From contig NZ_BNBI01000014.1 in NCBI RefSeq assembly GCF_014655295.1, positions 124,001 through 188,000 of the forward strand: 64,000 nucleotides of DNA, in the 5' to 3' direction. Below are positions 25,568 through 34,030 of the stretch, piece by piece. Each line of letters opens with the position of its first letter. The stretch's first letter is position 1. This DNA comes from Streptomyces fumanus (lineage in GTDB: Bacteria > Actinomycetota > Actinomycetes > Streptomycetales > Streptomycetaceae). The notes below the pieces were generated by a model, which saw only the letters and a program-made list of their open reading frames with translations, was not told the origin of the DNA and did no database searches. The translations under genes were made by a program, and so were the position numbers.

Positions 25568-26344
25568 ATGTCCGCCAACCCCCAGCACTCCCCGGCCGGC
25601 CGCCGCGCCCTCGTGGTGGGCGGGTCCACGGGCATCGGCCGGGGCGTCGCCGACGCCTGGGCCGCGGCCGGCCTCGACGTCACGGTCCTCAGCCGGAGCC
25701 GGCCCACCGGACCTGGCGCCGACGCGCTGCACTGGTCCGCCGTCGACCTCGGCGACCGCGCGGCCGCCCGCGCCGCCCTGGCCCGCGCCACCACCGGCCC
25801 GCTGCACGCGGTCTGCTACGCCGCGGTCTCCTACGGCACCCGCCGCGCCCTCTTCGACGAGACCGGGGAACCCGAGTGGCGCCACCAGGTGGAGGTCAAC
25901 CTCAACGGCCTGTGGCTGACCCTCTCCGCCGCCCTCGGCCGCCTCCGCCGGTCCGGCACCGGCCTCTTCCTCGGCATCTCCTCCGAGGTCGTCTACAACG
26001 CCGGGCCCGGCCGCGCCGGTTACGCCGCCACCAAGGCCGCCGCGGCCGCCCTGCTGGACTCCGTCGCCCAGGAGGAGAGCGACCGGGGCGGCGACGGCGT
26101 CCGCGTGGTCCAGGCGCTGCCGGCCGGCATGGTCGACACCCCGGGCATCCGCGCGCGCCGCCCGGCCGACTTCGACTACGGCGACTACATGGTGCCCGCC
26201 GACTTCGCCCCGCTCGCCCGGGCGCTGGTCACCGCCGACCCGTCCGCCCACCACGGCGACAGCCTGGTCGTCGAGCGCGGCGGCCGGTGGCACTCCGTAC
26301 GCGAGGCCCGTCCCGTCTCGCAGAGCCGGGTGCTCACGGCATGA
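25568..26344 (+). CDS. Short-chain dehydrogenase/reductase
   Basis: A 258-residue classical SDR. The cofactor motif GGSTGIGRG is at residues 18-26, the catalytic Ser in ISSEVVYN about 138, and the YxxxK pair in GYAATKAA at Tyr 152 and Lys 156. The length is standard. In the operon it follows the MDR dehydrogenase, the same pairing (AcbL then AcbN type) as in acarbose biosynthesis, so it may reduce a cyclitol ketone. The stop overlaps the ATG of the next gene (ATGA at 26341). Confidence 0.88.
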   Translation: MSANPQHSPAGRRALVVGGSTGIGRGVADAWAAAGLDVTVLSRSRPTGPGADALHWSAVDLGDRAAARAALARATTGPLHAVCYAAVSYGTRRALFDETGEPEWRHQVEVNLNGLWLTLSAALGRLRRSGTGLFLGISSEVVYNAGPGRAGYAATKAAAAALLDSVAQEESDRGGDGVRVVQALPAGMVDTPGIRARRPADFDYGDYMVPADFAPLARALVTADPSAHHGDSLVVERGGRWHSVREARPVSQSRVLTA

Positions 26345-27198
26345 GCGGCCAGGTCACCGACACCGCCCGGCCGCGCGTCGGCGTCACCGGCTGGAGGCTG
26401 CCCGCGGGCGGCGCCGAGGCGGTACGGCTCGCCGCGCGGGCCGGCGCCGACGGCGTCCAGCTCGACCTCGGCGGCCCCGGCCGCGGCGCGCCCCTCGACG
26501 GCCCCGCGGCCACCGAGGCGGTACGGGAGGCCGTCGCCGCCACCGGCGTGGAACTCCTCGCCCTGACCGCCAACACGCTCAACGACATCGGGCTCACGGC
26601 CGCACCCGGCTCGGCCGACGCCGCGCACGCCCGCGCCGTGCTGGTCCGGCTGCTGGACACCGCCCGGCTGCTCGGCGTCGCGCAGGTGTTCGTGCCCAGC
26701 TTCCGGCGCAGCGCCATCGACACCCCCGCCGACCTGGCGCGCACCGCGGCCGTCCTCGGCTGGGCGGCCCGGGAGGCCGAGGCCCGCGGGCTGCTGCTGG
26801 CCTCGGAGAACGCCCTGCCCGCCGACCGGGCCCTGGAACTGGTGGACCGGGTGGGCTCCCCGGCGTTCCGGCTGCTGCTGGACACCTACAACCTGCGCGC
26901 GGCCGGCCTCGACGCCGCCCGGTGGACCGAGGCCACCGGCCTCCACCTCGCCGACCAGGTCCACCTCAAGGACGGCGTCGACGGCCGGCCCGGACCGCCG
27001 CTGGGCGCCGGCGACGGACGCCTGGAGGAGGTCCTGGCCGCCTACGCGCGCACCGGGCCGCGCCCGCGGGCCCTGGTCCTGGAGAACGACTACCGGGACG
27101 GCGACCCCGGCCCCCTCGACGCCGACCTCGCCTGGGCGAGGCGCGCCGCCGACCGCCTCGCCGCCCGCCCCACCCGACCCGTGAAGGTGCCCCGATGA
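26341..27198 (+). CDS. Sugar-phosphate isomerase/epimerase, TIM-barrel (IolE-like fold)
   Basis: A 285-residue xylose-isomerase-like TIM barrel. Metal ligands of the fold are visible in order: ASENALP (Glu), LLLDTYNLRAAG (Asp), QVHLKDG (His) and LVLENDY (Glu). Known relatives epimerise or dehydrate sugars and inosose. In this operon it could set the stereochemistry of the cyclitol after cyclisation, a step other pathways solve with a VOC-fold epimerase; that is inference. It overlaps both neighbours by 4 bp. Confidence 0.8.
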   Translation: MSGQVTDTARPRVGVTGWRLPAGGAEAVRLAARAGADGVQLDLGGPGRGAPLDGPAATEAVREAVAATGVELLALTANTLNDIGLTAAPGSADAAHARAVLVRLLDTARLLGVAQVFVPSFRRSAIDTPADLARTAAVLGWAAREAEARGLLLASENALPADRALELVDRVGSPAFRLLLDTYNLRAAGLDAARWTEATGLHLADQVHLKDGVDGRPGPPLGAGDGRLEEVLAAYARTGPRPRALVLENDYRDGDPGPLDADLAWARRAADRLAARPTRPVKVPR

Positions 27199-27872
27199 CC
27201 CCCCGTACCACCCTGACCCCTACGGCGCTGCTGTTCGACATGGACGGCACCCTCGTCGACTCCACCGTCGTCGTCGAACGCACCTGGCGCCGCTTCGCCC
27301 GCCGGCACGGACTCGACGCCGAGGAGATCCTCGCCACCGCGCACGGCCGGCGCACCGGCGAGACCGTGGCCCGCTACGCGCCCCCCGGCACCGACGCGGC
27401 GGCCGAGACCGCCCGGCTGGTCGCGGAGGAGGTGGCGGACGTCGACGGCATCGTGCCGGTGCCCGGCGCCGCCGGGCTGCTGTCCGCGCTGCCCGCGGGG
27501 AGCTGGGCCGTGGTCACCTCCGCCGGACGGGAGCTGACGCACCGCCGGATGGCCGCGGCCGGCCTGCCCGTGCCCGAGGTCCTGGTGAGCGCCGACGACG
27601 TCACCGAGGGCAAGCCCAGCCCCGAGGGCTACCTCGCGGCCGCCGCCGCCCTCGGCGTCGACCCGGCCCGCACGGTCGTCTTCGAGGACGCCGAGGCCGG
27701 CCTGCGCGCCGCCCGCGCCTCGGGCGCCACGCCCGTGGTCGTCGGCGGCCACGACGGCCCCGCCGCCCAGGGCCTGGCCCGGGTCCGCGACCTGTGCGAG
27801 GTCACCGTCCGCCGCACCGCCTCCGGCCTCCTGGACGTGACCCTGCACCGCGCCCCCGCCCCCGCCGCCTGA
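27195..27872 (+). CDS. HAD-superfamily phosphatase (beta-phosphoglucomutase-like)
   Basis: A 225-residue HAD subfamily IA enzyme. Motif I is LLFDMDGTLVDSTV (nucleophile Asp about 15, acid Asp 17), motif II WAVVTSAGREL, motif III TEGKPSPEGY and motif IV VFEDAEAGLRAARASG. The helical cap is small. It would remove phosphate from, or move it on, the cyclitol phosphate made by the kinase upstream. It is the last of five genes joined by 4-bp overlaps or a 1-bp gap; 48 bp separate it from the next gene. Confidence 0.88.
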   Translation: MTPRTTLTPTALLFDMDGTLVDSTVVVERTWRRFARRHGLDAEEILATAHGRRTGETVARYAPPGTDAAAETARLVAEEVADVDGIVPVPGAAGLLSALPAGSWAVVTSAGRELTHRRMAAAGLPVPEVLVSADDVTEGKPSPEGYLAAAAALGVDPARTVVFEDAEAGLRAARASGATPVVVGGHDGPAAQGLARVRDLCEVTVRRTASGLLDVTLHRAPAPAA

Positions 27873-27920
27873 CCCGGCCCGCCCCGCCCACCGACCATCC
27901 GAGGGAGAGAGAACACAGCG

Positions 27921-29159
27921 ATGACCACCCTGCCCGACACCACCCCCGAGACCCTGACCGCCGGCATCCCCACCGGCACCGGCTCGGCCGCCGTGCACGG
28001 CTACGTCGCCGAGGGATTCGAGTCGGTGCGCGAGGAGTTCGAGCGCAACCTGCGCGAACGCGACGAACTGGGCGGCGCCTTCTGCGCCTGGTGGCGCGGC
28101 ACCAAGGTGATCGACATCTGGGGCGGCACCGCCGACGCCGGCACCGGCCGCCCCTGGGAGGCCGGCACCAAGTCCCTGATCTTCTCCGGCAGCAAGGGCA
28201 TCGTGGCGATCACCCTGCTGGTCCTCGTCGACCGGGGCGTCATCGACCTCGACACCCCGGTGGCGCACTACTGGCCCGAGTTCGCCGCCCACGGCAAGGA
28301 CCGCATCACCCTGCGCCAGGTCATGACGTACACCGCCGGACTGCCCGGCGTCCGCGCCCCGCTCGGCCAGGAGGACATCACCGACCCCGAGGCCATGGCC
28401 CGCCTCCTCGCCGACCAGGCCCCCGAGGACGACGAGCGCGCCAAGGGCATCCTGTACGGGCCGTACACCGCGGGCTGGATCGCGGGCGAGGTGGTCCGCC
28501 GGGCCGACGGCCGCACCATCGACCGGTTCTTCGCCGAGGAGATCGCCGGCCCGCACGGCCTCGACATGTCGTACGGCATCCCCGCCGACCGGGCGGAGGA
28601 GGTCGCGCAACTCCAGTACGGCACGCACTTCCTGGAGCAGTACACCGGGTTCTTCACCAGCGACGACCCGATGACCCAGCGGATCTGGCAGAACCCGATC
28701 CCGTTCCCGCACGAGGAGATGGTGTGGAACCGCCCGGAGCGGCGCACCTCGCTGATCCCGGCGGCCAACGTCATCGGCACCGCCCGTGCCATCTCCCGCC
28801 TCTACTCCCTGCTCGCCGCCGACGCCACCCGCGAGCCCGGCGAGGAGTACGCCCTGGTCTCCCGCGCGGTCCTCGACGACGCGCGCCGCGAGTACGTCCG
28901 GATGACCGACCCGCTGATCGACATCCGGATGGTCTACGGCGGCGCCGGCTTCCGGCTGCGGGCCACCCCGCGCGACGGCGTGGACGGCGACTCCTTCGGC
29001 CACGACGGCGGCGGCGGCTCCGCCCACCTGGCCTGGCCCGGCGCGGGGGTCGGCGTCTCGTACATCACCAACAGGCTCATCGCGGTGGGTCCCGACGACA
29101 AGCGGGCCTCCTCGATGCTGAAGGCGCTCGCCCGGTCGATCACCCGACTGAGCGCCTGA
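27921..29159 (+). CDS. Serine beta-lactamase-like hydrolase (EstB/class C fold)
   Basis: A 412-residue protein without a signal peptide, hence cytoplasmic. The active-site SxxK is SGSK at about 89-92 (KSLIFSGSKGIVAITLL), followed by YGPYTAGWIAG, which takes the place of the usual YxN, and HDGGGGSAHLAWPG as the third motif. Such proteins include carboxylesterases (EstB), transesterases (LovD-like) and peptidases. At the end of a biosynthetic operon, acyl transfer or ester hydrolysis on the product is plausible but unproven. Confidence 0.82.
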   Translation: MTTLPDTTPETLTAGIPTGTGSAAVHGYVAEGFESVREEFERNLRERDELGGAFCAWWRGTKVIDIWGGTADAGTGRPWEAGTKSLIFSGSKGIVAITLLVLVDRGVIDLDTPVAHYWPEFAAHGKDRITLRQVMTYTAGLPGVRAPLGQEDITDPEAMARLLADQAPEDDERAKGILYGPYTAGWIAGEVVRRADGRTIDRFFAEEIAGPHGLDMSYGIPADRAEEVAQLQYGTHFLEQYTGFFTSDDPMTQRIWQNPIPFPHEEMVWNRPERRTSLIPAANVIGTARAISRLYSLLAADATREPGEEYALVSRAVLDDARREYVRMTDPLIDIRMVYGGAGFRLRATPRDGVDGDSFGHDGGGGSAHLAWPGAGVGVSYITNRLIAVGPDDKRASSMLKALARSITRLSA

Positions 29160-29301
29160 ACCAGGGTGCCGCCGGCGGGATCCGCCCGCGGCACCACCGC
29201 AGCGGCGGGTGTCATGGCCACAAGCCCCGGCACCCGCCCTGCCCGTGTTTCCCGCACCACCCCAACCCGCCCCCGACGGCGGAGAATCGGAGTCCCCCTC
29301 G

Positions 29302-30141
29302 ATGGAAACCGGCGCTTCCGTGTTCGCCACCACGGCCACCATGCCCCCGGGGCCGCTGGCCCGGTCGCTGGAGGAACGCGGCCACACGGCGCTGTACTTC
29401 GCGGAGCACACGCACGCGGTGGCGGGCCCGGGGGCCGCGGCGGCACCGCACCGGTTCCGTGAGACCCTCGACCCGTTCGTGGCGTCGACGGCCGCCGCCT
29501 GCGCCACCCGTTCGCTGCGGGTGGGCAGCGCGATCTGCCTGGTGGCGCAGCACGACCCGATCGTCCTGGCGAAGACCGTGGCCAGCGTCGACCAGCTCTC
29601 CGGCGGCCGGGTCGACTTCGGCGTCGGCGGCGGCTGGGCGCGGGAGGAGATGCGGCACCACGGCGTGGACCCCGACCGCAGGTTCGCCCGGGTGCGCGAG
29701 CACGTCGAGGCGATGAAGGCGATCTGGACCGAGCCGGAGGCGTCCTACACCGGCCGGTCCGTCTCGTTCGACGGAGTGATCTCCCTGCCCAGGCCGCGTC
29801 AGTGGCCGCACCCGCCGGTCATGGTCGGCGGCATGGGCCCGAAGGTGCTCGACCGGGTGCTCGCCTACGGTGACGCCTGGCTGCCCGACTACGGCAACGA
29901 GGACACCCTGCGCGCCACCCTCGACCGGGTCGGCGAACTGCGGGCCCGCGCCCGGGACGCCGGCCGCGGGGAGATCCCGGTGGTCCTCGCCGGGGTGCCG
30001 CACGACCCGCGGGTGCTGGAGCGCTGCGAACGGGCGGGGATCACCCGGGTGCTGACGATGCTGCCGGCCGCCGGGCGCGGCCTCGTCGAACGCGCCCTGG
30101 ACAGCTTCGAGCTGGCGATCGCCCAGTGGCGCGGCGAGTGA
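29302..30141 (+). CDS. LLM-class (F420-dependent-type) oxidoreductase
   Basis: A 279-residue luciferase-like TIM barrel. I take the ATG at 29302, after GGAGAATCGGAG; a GTG 93 bp upstream is open but its extra residues are proline-rich and unlike the family. Core motifs are ALYFAEHTH, VGSAICLVAQHDPIVLAKTV, DQLSGGRVDFGVGGGW and EAMKAIWTEPEASYTG, with PVMVGGMGPKVLDRV later. In streptomycetes such enzymes mostly use F420. It is the last + strand gene before a very strong terminator and may perform a late redox step. The substrate is unknown. Confidence 0.85.
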   Translation: METGASVFATTATMPPGPLARSLEERGHTALYFAEHTHAVAGPGAAAAPHRFRETLDPFVASTAAACATRSLRVGSAICLVAQHDPIVLAKTVASVDQLSGGRVDFGVGGGWAREEMRHHGVDPDRRFARVREHVEAMKAIWTEPEASYTGRSVSFDGVISLPRPRQWPHPPVMVGGMGPKVLDRVLAYGDAWLPDYGNEDTLRATLDRVGELRARARDAGRGEIPVVLAGVPHDPRVLERCERAGITRVLTMLPAAGRGLVERALDSFELAIAQWRGE

Positions 30142-30149
30142 CACCCGGG

Positions 30150-30195
30150 ACGCGGCCCCCGGCCGGAGGCGACTGCCACCGGCCGGGGGCCGCGT
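30150..30195. terminator. 17-bp perfect stem terminator ending the operon
   Basis: ACGCGGCCCCCGGCCGG (30150-30166), a 12-nt loop, then its exact complement (30179-30195), starting 8 bp after the LLM stop. It separates this operon from the convergent LysR gene and may terminate both. Short direct repeats (CACCGGTCACAC twice, GCGTACGTCCA twice) follow in 30199-30272 with no evident function. Confidence 0.85.
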
Positions 30196-30314
30196 CACAC
30201 CCACCGGTCACACCACCGGTCACACCCACGCCCACCACCGCGTACGTCCATACCACCGCGCGTACGTCCACACCCCACCGTCCCTACGCGCCACCCTCCG
30301 TACCCGACCCCAAC

Positions 30315-31256
30315 TCACGCCGCCGACCGTGTCGTCGTGCGGCTCATCCGGTCCAGGAACCGGGTGGCCAGCGGATGCGCCCCCGCCGAGGGGCAGGCCA
30401 GCCACAGCGGCAGCGCCGGCGCCCCGGTGAGCGGCACGAACTGCACGCCGGGGTGGGGGCGCCGGTGCAGGGCCAGTTCGGGCGCGACACCGACGCCCTG
30501 TCCGGCGGCGATCAGCTCCAGCCACTCGGCGAAGCCGCCGCACGGCCTGATCCTGGCGGGCCGGGCGTCCGGGGGCCAGTCCCCGGGCTGGGTGGCCCCG
30601 CTGACGGTGTTCAGCACCACCGGGTGACCGCCCAGGTCGGTCCAGGCCAGGGCGCGTCTTCGGGCCAGCGGCGAGGTGCGGGCCACGGCGGCCACCTGCC
30701 GTTCCTCGGCGAGCAGCACCGAGCGCAGCCCCCGGCCGGGCCGCCGCCCGCGCAGGACGGCGAGCTGGACGTCACCGTCGTCCAGGCCGGCGTTGCGGGT
30801 GTCGCGCCGGACGAGTTCGACGGTGACCCCGAAGGTCTGCTCGAAGCGGTTCACCGCGCCGTCCAGCAGATGGTCGGGGAAGAGCCAGGCGAAGCCCATG
30901 CGCAGGGTGCTGATGTCGGCCGGCAAGGACAGGGCCGACTCCAGCCGGGGCACCAGGACCCTCAGCTCCTCGCGCAGCCTCAGCCCGGCCTCGCTGAGCC
31001 GGACGCTGCGGGTGGTGCGGTGGAAGAGGCGCACACCGAGGGACTCCTCCAGGCGGTGGATGCAGCGCGTCAGGGACGGCTGGCTGGTCCTCAGGGACAC
31101 CGCGGCCTGGGTGAAGCTCAGGTGCTCGGCGAGGGCCAGGAAGGAACGCAGGTGGCGTATTCCTATGTCGGCGACGGCCGCCGTGTCGGCCGCCGTGCCG
31201 GGCACCGGCCACGGTCCGCCGCGGTGCTCGCTCACTGCGGGAGAGTCACTGATCAC
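30315..31256 (-). CDS. LysR-family transcriptional regulator
   Basis: A 313-residue LTTR. The winged helix occupies about residues 30-90: HLRSFLALAEHLSFTQAAVS, TSQPSLTRCIHRLEESLGVR and LFHRTTRSVRLSEAG. The effector domain follows (TLRMGFAWLFPDHLLDGAVN, VAPELALHRRPHPGVQFVPL). The N-terminal 29 residues are extra. It faces the end of the cyclitol-type operon and sits beside the butyrolactone genes. Its promoter region carries a sequence shared with the TetR/AfsA promoter (31268-31288), so it may be the pathway-specific regulator released by the butyrolactone receptor; that is inference. Confidence 0.88.
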   Translation of the reverse strand: MISDSPAVSEHRGGPWPVPGTAADTAAVADIGIRHLRSFLALAEHLSFTQAAVSLRTSQPSLTRCIHRLEESLGVRLFHRTTRSVRLSEAGLRLREELRVLVPRLESALSLPADISTLRMGFAWLFPDHLLDGAVNRFEQTFGVTVELVRRDTRNAGLDDGDVQLAVLRGRRPGRGLRSVLLAEERQVAAVARTSPLARRRALAWTDLGGHPVVLNTVSGATQPGDWPPDARPARIRPCGGFAEWLELIAAGQGVGVAPELALHRRPHPGVQFVPLTGAPALPLWLACPSAGAHPLATRFLDRMSRTTTRSAA

Positions 31257-31267
31257 TCTCCGAAAAT

Positions 31268-31288
31268 AAAACCGATCGATTGTTTTGT
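31268..31288. promoter_or_regulatory. Butyrolactone-receptor-type (ARE-like) site upstream of the LysR gene
   Basis: AAAACCGATCGATTGTTTT (31268-31286) has AAAAC/GTTTT arms around a CGATCG core, 12 bp from the LysR start. On the minus strand the site contains ACAAAACAATCG (31277-31288), a 12-mer found exactly at 32921-32932 in the TetR/AfsA promoter. This fits autoregulatory elements bound by ArpA/ScbR-type receptors. Binding by the TetR protein encoded at 32264 is inferred. Confidence 0.65.
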
Positions 31289-31307
31289 AAAGTTGATGAG
31301 GCCCGTC

Positions 31308-32267
31308 TCACAGTCGGGCCCCGCCCAGGTGCTCCCGGTACCAGCCGGCGGCCTCCGCGAGCCGTTCCAGCGGGCCCGGCCCCGGGGCGCACCCGGCCGC
31401 GTCCCACACCTGCCGGCTGTCGTACCAGTGGTCCTCGGCGAGCAGCCGGAACTGCCGTTCCGACACCCTGCCGGGCGTGCTCCGCAGGCGCTCCAGACAG
31501 TGTTCCAGGGGCAGTTCCGGCCGCTCCCGGCCGCCCGTCGGCAGAACCCCCAGCCCGGCGAGCCGGTCCAGCAGGTCGCCGAGGCGCACCGGCACCGGAT
31601 GGCCGGCGTGCCACACCCCGGGCAGCGGCCGGGGGCGGAGACCGGCGGCGACGACCAGCCGGGCCAGGTCCGTCACGTCGACCACGGAGAGCAGCGCCCG
31701 CCCGCCGTCCCAGCGGCCCGGCACCCGGGCCAGCAGCTCCGCCAGCGCCGGCACCACCCAGCGGTCCCCGGCGCCCAGGACCAGGCCGGGGCGGAGTACG
31801 GTCCCGCCCGCGTCCAGCGCGAACCGCTCGCCCGCGAGCCGGGTCCGGCTGGCCGGCGAGACCGGCTCCGCCGCCACCCCGCCCACGGGGATGCCGCGGT
31901 GCGGCCCGGCGCCGTACACCGCCGCCGTGGAGAGCTGCACCAGGCGCCGCACACCGGCCGCGCGGGCCTCGGCCACCAGGGCGGCGGTGCCCGCCACGTT
32001 GACCGCCGCGCACTCCTCCTCGGACCCGGCGATCCGCGCCGCCAGGTGCAGCAGCACCGAGCAGCCCCCGGCGATCCCGGAGAGGGAGCCCGGGTCGGTC
32101 AGGTCCGCGCGGACCCACTCCACCCCCGGCGGCCCGTCCGCCGGCACCGACCGGACCGCCGCGCGCACCGCGGGGCCCCCGGCCGCCGCCCGTTCCGCCA
32201 GCACGCGCACCACCGCGGACCCGACGAAACCGGTGGCGCCGGTCACCAGCACCCGCCCGTCGCTCAC
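31308..32267 (-). CDS. NAD-dependent epimerase/dehydratase, probable butyrolactone-pathway reductase
   Basis: A 319-residue extended SDR starting at a GTG that overlaps the TetR stop (GTGA). The cofactor motif is LVTGATGFVGSAVVRVL near the N-terminus. The usual YxxxK is altered: the segment after LVQLSTAAVYGAG reads VSPASRTRLAGERFAL, with no clear Tyr-x3-Lys, so activity may be modified. Homologous reductases accompany AfsA/ScbA genes and take part in butyrolactone synthesis. Coupling to the receptor gene and nearness to afsA support that role. Tailoring of the cyclitol product is an alternative. Confidence 0.75.
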   Translation of the reverse strand: MSDGRVLVTGATGFVGSAVVRVLAERAAAGGPAVRAAVRSVPADGPPGVEWVRADLTDPGSLSGIAGGCSVLLHLAARIAGSEEECAAVNVAGTAALVAEARAAGVRRLVQLSTAAVYGAGPHRGIPVGGVAAEPVSPASRTRLAGERFALDAGGTVLRPGLVLGAGDRWVVPALAELLARVPGRWDGGRALLSVVDVTDLARLVVAAGLRPRPLPGVWHAGHPVPVRLGDLLDRLAGLGVLPTGGRERPELPLEHCLERLRSTPGRVSERQFRLLAEDHWYDSRQVWDAAGCAPGPGPLERLAEAAGWYREHLGGARL

Positions 32268-32890
32268 GCCGGTACCCGCCCGCGCTCGGGGTCGACGATC
32301 AGCCGCGCCAGGGTCGCCGGGGTGGCGATGCCGGGCAGCAGGTAGGACCAGAGCACGGCGATGTGCCGGGGCAGGTCCCGGTGGTGGGACTCCAGCCGGG
32401 ACATGAGCTGGGTGCCGGTGTAGGAGGCCACCAGGACCCGGGCGAACTCGGCGGTGTCCACCTGCGGCAGCAGCTCGCCGTGGGCGTCGCCCTCGTCCAG
32501 CTCCGCACGGAAGCGGTCCATCCAGTCCTGGTAGACGGAGAAGTCGCCCAGGCCCGCCTCGCTCTGCTCCACCGCCAGCTTCACCCCGGCGCTGAACAGC
32601 ACGTTGTGCTGGAGCTCATGGGCCAGGTACAGCGTCATGTCGATGAGCTGCTGCAGGCCCGCCGGGGTGGCCGGCAGCTCCAGCATGGACGCCTGCTCCA
32701 GCAGAACGGCCCGGCCCAGGTCCTCCTTGGACTTGAAGTGGAAGTACATGGCCCCCTGAGTGATGCCGGCCCGGGCCAAAATCTTGCTGACGCTGGCCGC
32801 CGGATACCCGAACTCGTCGAACACCTCGGCCGCGGCCAGCAGCAGCGCCTCGCGCGTCCGCACCGCCCGGGCCTGTTTGGGCCGTCCCAC
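32264..32890 (-). CDS. ScbR/ArpA-type gamma-butyrolactone receptor (TetR family)
   Basis: A 208-residue regulator. I take the GTG at 32890 because GGGAG lies just before it and the protein then begins VGRPKQARAVRTREALLLAA like other receptors; an upstream ATG is open. The helix-turn-helix is ASVSKILARAGITQGAMYFH followed by FKSKEDLGRAVLLEQ, near identical in style to ScbR and ArpA. Helical ligand-binding residues follow (TLYLAHELQHNVLFSAGVKL). It should repress its own gene, the divergent AfsA-like gene and the LysR gene until a butyrolactone binds. Confidence 0.88.
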   Translation of the reverse strand: MGRPKQARAVRTREALLLAAAEVFDEFGYPAASVSKILARAGITQGAMYFHFKSKEDLGRAVLLEQASMLELPATPAGLQQLIDMTLYLAHELQHNVLFSAGVKLAVEQSEAGLGDFSVYQDWMDRFRAELDEGDAHGELLPQVDTAEFARVLVASYTGTQLMSRLESHHRDLPRHIAVLWSYLLPGIATPATLARLIVDPERGRVPA

Positions 32891-32911
32891 CGCACCAGCT
32901 CCCTTGCGCAG

Positions 32912-32943
32912 TTCACAGAAACAAAACAATCGCCCTTTATAAT
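32912..32943 (+). promoter_or_regulatory. Promoter of the AfsA-like gene with receptor site in the spacer
   Basis: A consensus -10 TATAAT lies at 32938-32943 and a weak -35 TTCACA at 32912-32917 (20-bp spacer). The 12-mer ACAAAACAATCG (32921-32932), also at the LysR promoter, fills the spacer, ideal for repression. The region is shared with the divergent TetR gene starting at 32890. Confidence 0.65.
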
Positions 32944-33037
32944 ATCCGCGTTGTCGATCGGCGGGCCGTTTCGGGGGGCGCCCGTGTGCAGCGACGTACC
33001 CCGAAGGCCGCGCCGGAAGTCACCACAGGGAGGGATC

Positions 33038-34012
33038 GTGACCCGGAACGCCCGGGACCACGCGATGCCGCAGTGGGCATCCGTGCCGCAACAGTACGTC
33101 CACAAGCTGAACCCGGCCGAGGTCCTGCTGACCGCCTGGCGGGAAACCGGCGAGCAGAGCCTCGCCGTCCGCGGTCGCTGGCCCCGCAGCCACCCCTTCT
33201 ACCTGGGCGGCGGCGACGAGATCGACCCGCTGCTCTTCACGGAGACGGTCCGGCAGACCCTGCCGCTGGTCTCGCACGCCCTGCACGACGTGCCCCTCGG
33301 CCACCATCTGCTCTGGGAGAGCTACGACTTCGCCCTGGAACCCGGCGCGGCGCTGCCGCCGGGCCCGGACCGGGACGTCATGCTGCACATCACCTGCTCC
33401 GACATCCGCCGCCGCGGCACCCGCGCCACCGCGCTGACCCTGCACACCCGCGTCACCCACGACGGCACACCGCTGGGCACCGCCGTCACGCGCTTCCACA
33501 TCCAGCCCCCGGCCGTCTACCGCAGACTGCGCGGCGAGTACGCCGACCTGGAGAGCGCGCGGGCCCGCGCGCTGCCGGCCCCGGCGCCGCTGCCGCACCG
33601 GCTCACCGGCCGGACCCGCCCCGAGGACGTGGTGCTCTCCCCGGCCGGCGGCGCCACCGACCGCTGGCAACTGCGGGTGGACCTGGACCACCCCGTCCTC
33701 TTCGACCACCCGGTGGACCACGTCCCCGGCATCCTGCTGCTCGACGCCGCCCGCCAGGCCGCCCGCGCCCTGCGCCACCCGCGCCCGGTGCGGACCACCG
33801 GGATGCGCACCCGCTTCACCCGGTACGTCGAACTGGACGCGCCGTGCTGGGTGCAGGCCGAGAAGCTGGGCCCCGACCGGGTGTGCGTGGTGATCCGCCA
33901 GCACGAACGCACCTGCTTCGACGCCGAACTCACCCTGGCGTCCGGGCCGGCGCGGGACACCGCCGGGCGGTCGTCCCGCCCGGCCGCCGACTTGACCTTG
34001 ACCCCGGCGTGA
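33038..34012 (+). CDS. AfsA/ScbA-type gamma-butyrolactone synthase
   Basis: A 324-residue protein starting at GTG behind CAGGGAGGG. It has the two tandem hotdog-like AfsA repeats: the first around VHKLNPAEVLLTAWRETGEQ, HPFYLGGGDEIDPLLFTETV and LLWESYDFAL, the second around HPVLFDHPVDHVPGILLLDA then ARQAARAL. AfsA enzymes condense a beta-ketoacyl-ACP with dihydroxyacetone phosphate, the first step of butyrolactone signal synthesis. It is divergent from the receptor gene with an operator between. The MFS gene follows 18 bp later and may be co-transcribed, linking signal and export. Confidence 0.9.
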   Translation: MTRNARDHAMPQWASVPQQYVHKLNPAEVLLTAWRETGEQSLAVRGRWPRSHPFYLGGGDEIDPLLFTETVRQTLPLVSHALHDVPLGHHLLWESYDFALEPGAALPPGPDRDVMLHITCSDIRRRGTRATALTLHTRVTHDGTPLGTAVTRFHIQPPAVYRRLRGEYADLESARARALPAPAPLPHRLTGRTRPEDVVLSPAGGATDRWQLRVDLDHPVLFDHPVDHVPGILLLDAARQAARALRHPRPVRTTGMRTRFTRYVELDAPCWVQAEKLGPDRVCVVIRQHERTCFDAELTLASGPARDTAGRSSRPAADLTLTPA

Positions 34013-34030
34013 AGGTTGACCCTCGAAGAC

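Noticed and set aside
29209..29301. Earlier GTG start for the LLM oxidoreductase
   Set aside because: The added 31 residues are Pro-rich and unlike the family; ATG 29302 has a better site.
27090..29507. Minus-strand 805-codon frame opposite the HAD phosphatase and serine hydrolase
   Set aside because: Same shadow effect; no start signal or recognisable domain.
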